Assembly: GCA_900314345.1 (NCBI GenBank) | Contig: OMUX01000262.1 | Coordinates: 1-8,099, forward strand | Direction of reading: 5' to 3' | DNA length: 8,099 bases | Source of the DNA: an uncultured Erysipelotrichaceae bacterium | Lineage (GTDB): Bacteria > Bacillota_I > Bacilli_A > Erysipelotrichales > Erysipelotrichaceae | In this document: positions 6,942-8,099 of the stretch, one piece after another | Layout of the letters: each line of letters opens with the position of its first letter | Numbering within the stretch: the first letter of the stretch is position 1 | Translations under genes and position numbers: made by a program | Notes under the pieces: model-generated | What the model was told of the DNA's origin: nothing | The model's input: only the letters and a program-made list of their open reading frames with translations | The model's database searches: none

Positions 6942-7052
6942 ATGATCAAGGCACTGAATAGGATCAACAGCTTTGTCTATGGTACCTGTCGTAATCCGTA
7001 CCTGAAGGAGGATATAGACTGCTATGGAAAAGAAATATACAAACCGCTATAA
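6942..7052 (+). CDS. Small ORF (36 aa), possible remnant of a minimal nucleotidyltransferase
   Basis: This ORF begins 5 nt after the asnA stop and overlaps the next gene's start by 29 nt in another frame. It reads INSFVYGTCRNPYLKEDIDCYG near its middle-to-end, recalling the G-S-x10-D-x-D core of minimal nucleotidyltransferases, but with G-T-x8-D-I-D spacing. Those enzymes are the usual partners of HI0074/HepT-like proteins, which makes the location suggestive. Against it: there is no ribosome site, it is far below normal length (about 95-140 aa), and the LKED part is encoded by the next gene's own ribosome site. It may be chance or a leader peptide. Low confidence that it is a working gene. 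Confidence 0.25.
   Translation: MIKALNRINSFVYGTCRNPYLKEDIDCYGKEIYKPL
7005..7011 (+). promoter_or_regulatory. Ribosome binding site of the HI0074-like gene
   Basis: AAGGAGG is a full consensus site but lies 12 nt before ATG 7024, longer than the 6-10 nt seen for most other genes here. No other in-frame start is closer, so ATG 7024 is kept. Confidence 0.6.
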
Positions 7053-7431
7053 CAGCTTCTGCAGCAGTCTGGATTCTCTGAAAAGGGTGGAAGGTCGCGA
7101 CATCACAGACGAATTTGTACTGAGTGGAACAATTCGGAAATTCATACTCACTTTCGATATATCCTGGAAAGTCATGAAGGATATCATCGTCAACTACCAC
7201 AAGATCACAAGTTTTACGACCGGTTCCCCAAGAGAAACACTGCGTACCGCTGCCAGTGTTGGATTAATTGATGATCAATGGATGGATATGCTGGAAGACC
7301 GGAACAATCTGACGCATGACTATGATTCTTCTCTTGCTGAGAAATGTATTCACAGAATCATTCAGGTATATATTCCGCTGTTTGAAGAATTTCGTACCAA
7401 GGCTTCAGGATATCTGGACCTGATGAACTGA
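7024..7431 (+). CDS. HI0074/HepT-like HEPN-fold protein (nucleotidyltransferase substrate-binding family)
   Basis: This 135-aa all-helical protein resembles the nucleotidyltransferase substrate-binding family typified by HI0074. Visible traits are an N-terminal helix rich in charged residues (1-25), FILTFDISWKVMKDI (40-54), SPRETLRTAASVGLID (68-83), and the signature DRNNLTHDYD (92-101). The last contains R93-x4-H98-x-Y100, the same pattern as the HEPN RNase motif of HepT toxins, in which the Tyr is modified by the MntA nucleotidyltransferase antitoxin. Members normally work with an adjacent nucleotidyltransferase. None is encoded downstream, and upstream there is only the dubious 36-codon ORF, so the gene looks orphaned. 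It may be a silenced or independent toxin, or it may have a distant partner. It ends about 29 nt before a terminator hairpin. Confidence 0.85.
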   Translation: MEKKYTNRYNSFCSSLDSLKRVEGRDITDEFVLSGTIRKFILTFDISWKVMKDIIVNYHKITSFTTGSPRETLRTAASVGLIDDQWMDMLEDRNNLTHDYDSSLAEKCIHRIIQVYIPLFEEFRTKASGYLDLMN

Positions 7432-7459
7432 ATTTCCAGAATACTGCGTATCTGATAAC

Positions 7460-7489
7460 AATCCGGACAATTGTCCGGATTTCATTTCA
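7460..7489. terminator. Palindromic hairpin terminator between convergent genes
   Basis: Positions 7460-7481 form a perfect 22-nt palindrome: 9 bp, AATCCGGAC with GTCCGGATT, around an AATT loop. T-rich sequence (TTTCATTT) follows on +. The hairpin begins 29 nt after the + stop at 7431, and on the - strand directly follows the TGA at 7484-7482. It probably ends transcription from both sides, though the - strand tail is poorer in T. Confidence 0.75.
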
Positions 7490-7595
7490 CCTTAAGGATC
7501 AGGATCCTGTAGAACTCTCCGTCCCACATGGATGCCTCCGAGCAGTCAACCTCACTCGTCTGTACCAGAAGATCCTGTCTTGCAAACCAATACTG
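7482..7595 (-). pseudogene. Cut-off C-terminal end of the - strand methyltransferase
   Basis: Directly after the TAA at 7598-7596 the same frame stays open for 37 codons to a TGA at 7484-7482. The encoded tail includes QYWFARQDLLVQTSEVDCS and ends FYRILILKVK, which reads as a plausible final beta-strand region of a SAM methyltransferase. No start codon with a ribosome site serves it alone. The TGA abuts the terminator hairpin, as expected for the true gene end. With the upstream part the gene would span 7482-8075 and encode about 197 residues. Confidence 0.6.
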
Positions 7596-8075
7596 TTATT
7601 CCTTTGTCGGGTAGTAGAAGAAGATCTTCATGTTCTTTCCGGTTTCATGCTGTACCTTTGCAATGCTTCTTATCATTGCTTCAAACACCTGCAGTGCAAA
7701 TGGATTGAAGAAGTAGAAACAGGTTCCTTCCCCTGGATCAAACTGTTCTGCAGAGGCATGCACAAAGCAGATCTCATCTGTTTCTCCATACCGCTTCAGA
7801 TTCTCCTGTGCCTCATCAATCCTTTTCCAGCTGTAATCCACACCGATGATCTTACAGCCGATATGCTCATGAAGGTAAATGCCGACTCTTCCTTTACCGC
7901 ACCCAAAGTCAACCAAGGTATCCTCTTTTGTCACTTCACCGCTCTCTGCAGGTTTCTTCAAAGCCGCATATGGTGTCGGATCATACCCGTAGTTCTCCGT
8001 ATCCATGATGGAATAGTCGCTGCCGCGTGTATGAATCTTCAGCTTCAGGTCTTCGATCAGTTCATTCATATCCAT
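7596..8075 (-). CDS. Class I SAM-dependent methyltransferase, probably truncated by a nonsense codon
   Basis: The 159-aa product has the Rossmann methyltransferase order: ENYGYDPTPYAAL (27-39), motif I LVDFGCGKGRVGIYL (54-68), the acidic strand end D80 (IIGVDYS), a third acidic or polar strand FVHASAEQFD (104-113), and motif IV-like FYFFNPF (120-126). It breaks off at FFYYPTKE, after the fifth strand, before the strands 6-7 that complete the fold. The same frame then continues 37 codons past the TAA, so a single base change from a sense codon, or a sequencing error, is likely. The start at 8075 (MDMNEL) is tentative: the frame is open to the window edge, M3 at 8069 is possible, and no strong ribosome site is visible. 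The substrate is unknown. It converges on the HI0074-like gene. Confidence 0.75.
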   Translation of the reverse strand: MDMNELIEDLKLKIHTRGSDYSIMDTENYGYDPTPYAALKKPAESGEVTKEDTLVDFGCGKGRVGIYLHEHIGCKIIGVDYSWKRIDEAQENLKRYGETDEICFVHASAEQFDPGEGTCFYFFNPFALQVFEAMIRSIAKVQHETGKNMKIFFYYPTKE

Positions 8076-8099
8076 AAATTTCCATGAATGGCACCCTGT

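Noticed and set aside
7500..7509. 10-nt palindrome CAGGATCCTG
   Set aside because: It lies within the readable tail of the broken methyltransferase and is short enough to be chance; no repeats of it were seen nearby.
7647..8087. A 146-codon + strand open frame opposite the methyltransferase
   Set aside because: The - strand carries the SAM-binding motif, and the + frame has Cys-rich sequence with no family likeness.

Overview
The window looks like a chromosomal stretch from a low-to-mid GC Bacillota, most likely a gut anaerobe of the Erysipelotrichales type. The grounds are strong AAGGAGG-type ribosome sites, close gene packing, an AsnA-type asparagine synthetase, and a secreted lipoprotein with FMN-binding and FAD domains of the kind common in gut anaerobes. 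The lineage is inferred, not proven. All genes are on + except the last one.

Region 1 (1-3901) is a tightly coupled run of six genes: the C-terminal part of a BAAT/acyl-CoA thioesterase-like alpha/beta hydrolase (cut by the window edge), a four-helix membrane protein of unknown function, an ATC-hydrolase-family protein, an LCM/PPM1-type SAM methyltransferase, a second divergent ATC-hydrolase-family protein, and a small alpha/beta hydrolase. Junctions are a 4-nt ATGA overlap, an 11-nt gap, a 13-nt gap, a 7-nt overlap and a 1-nt gap. This is most simply one operon, and its enzyme mix suggests processing of a small thioester, ester or heterocyclic molecule. No known pathway was recognised, so it is the best candidate here for an undescribed system.

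Region 2 (3902-5860) holds a 603-aa lipoprotein with an FMN-binding domain and a fumarate-reductase-like FAD domain, with a possible promoter of its own and a clear terminator after it. All four hallmark fumarate/succinate active-site residues appear substituted, so the substrate is probably not fumarate.

Region 3 (5861-7431) contains asnA (aspartate--ammonia ligase) and a HI0074/HepT-like HEPN-fold protein with an intact R-x4-H-x-Y motif. Between them is a 36-codon ORF that faintly resembles the core of a minimal nucleotidyltransferase.

Region 4 (7432-8099) has a hairpin placed to end transcription from both sides, then a convergent SAM methyltransferase gene on the - strand. That gene carries an in-frame TAA; 37 further codons of same-frame protein run on to a TGA that abuts the hairpin, so it looks broken by one nonsense codon. 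No tRNA, rRNA, CRISPR array, insertion sequence or phage gene was seen.
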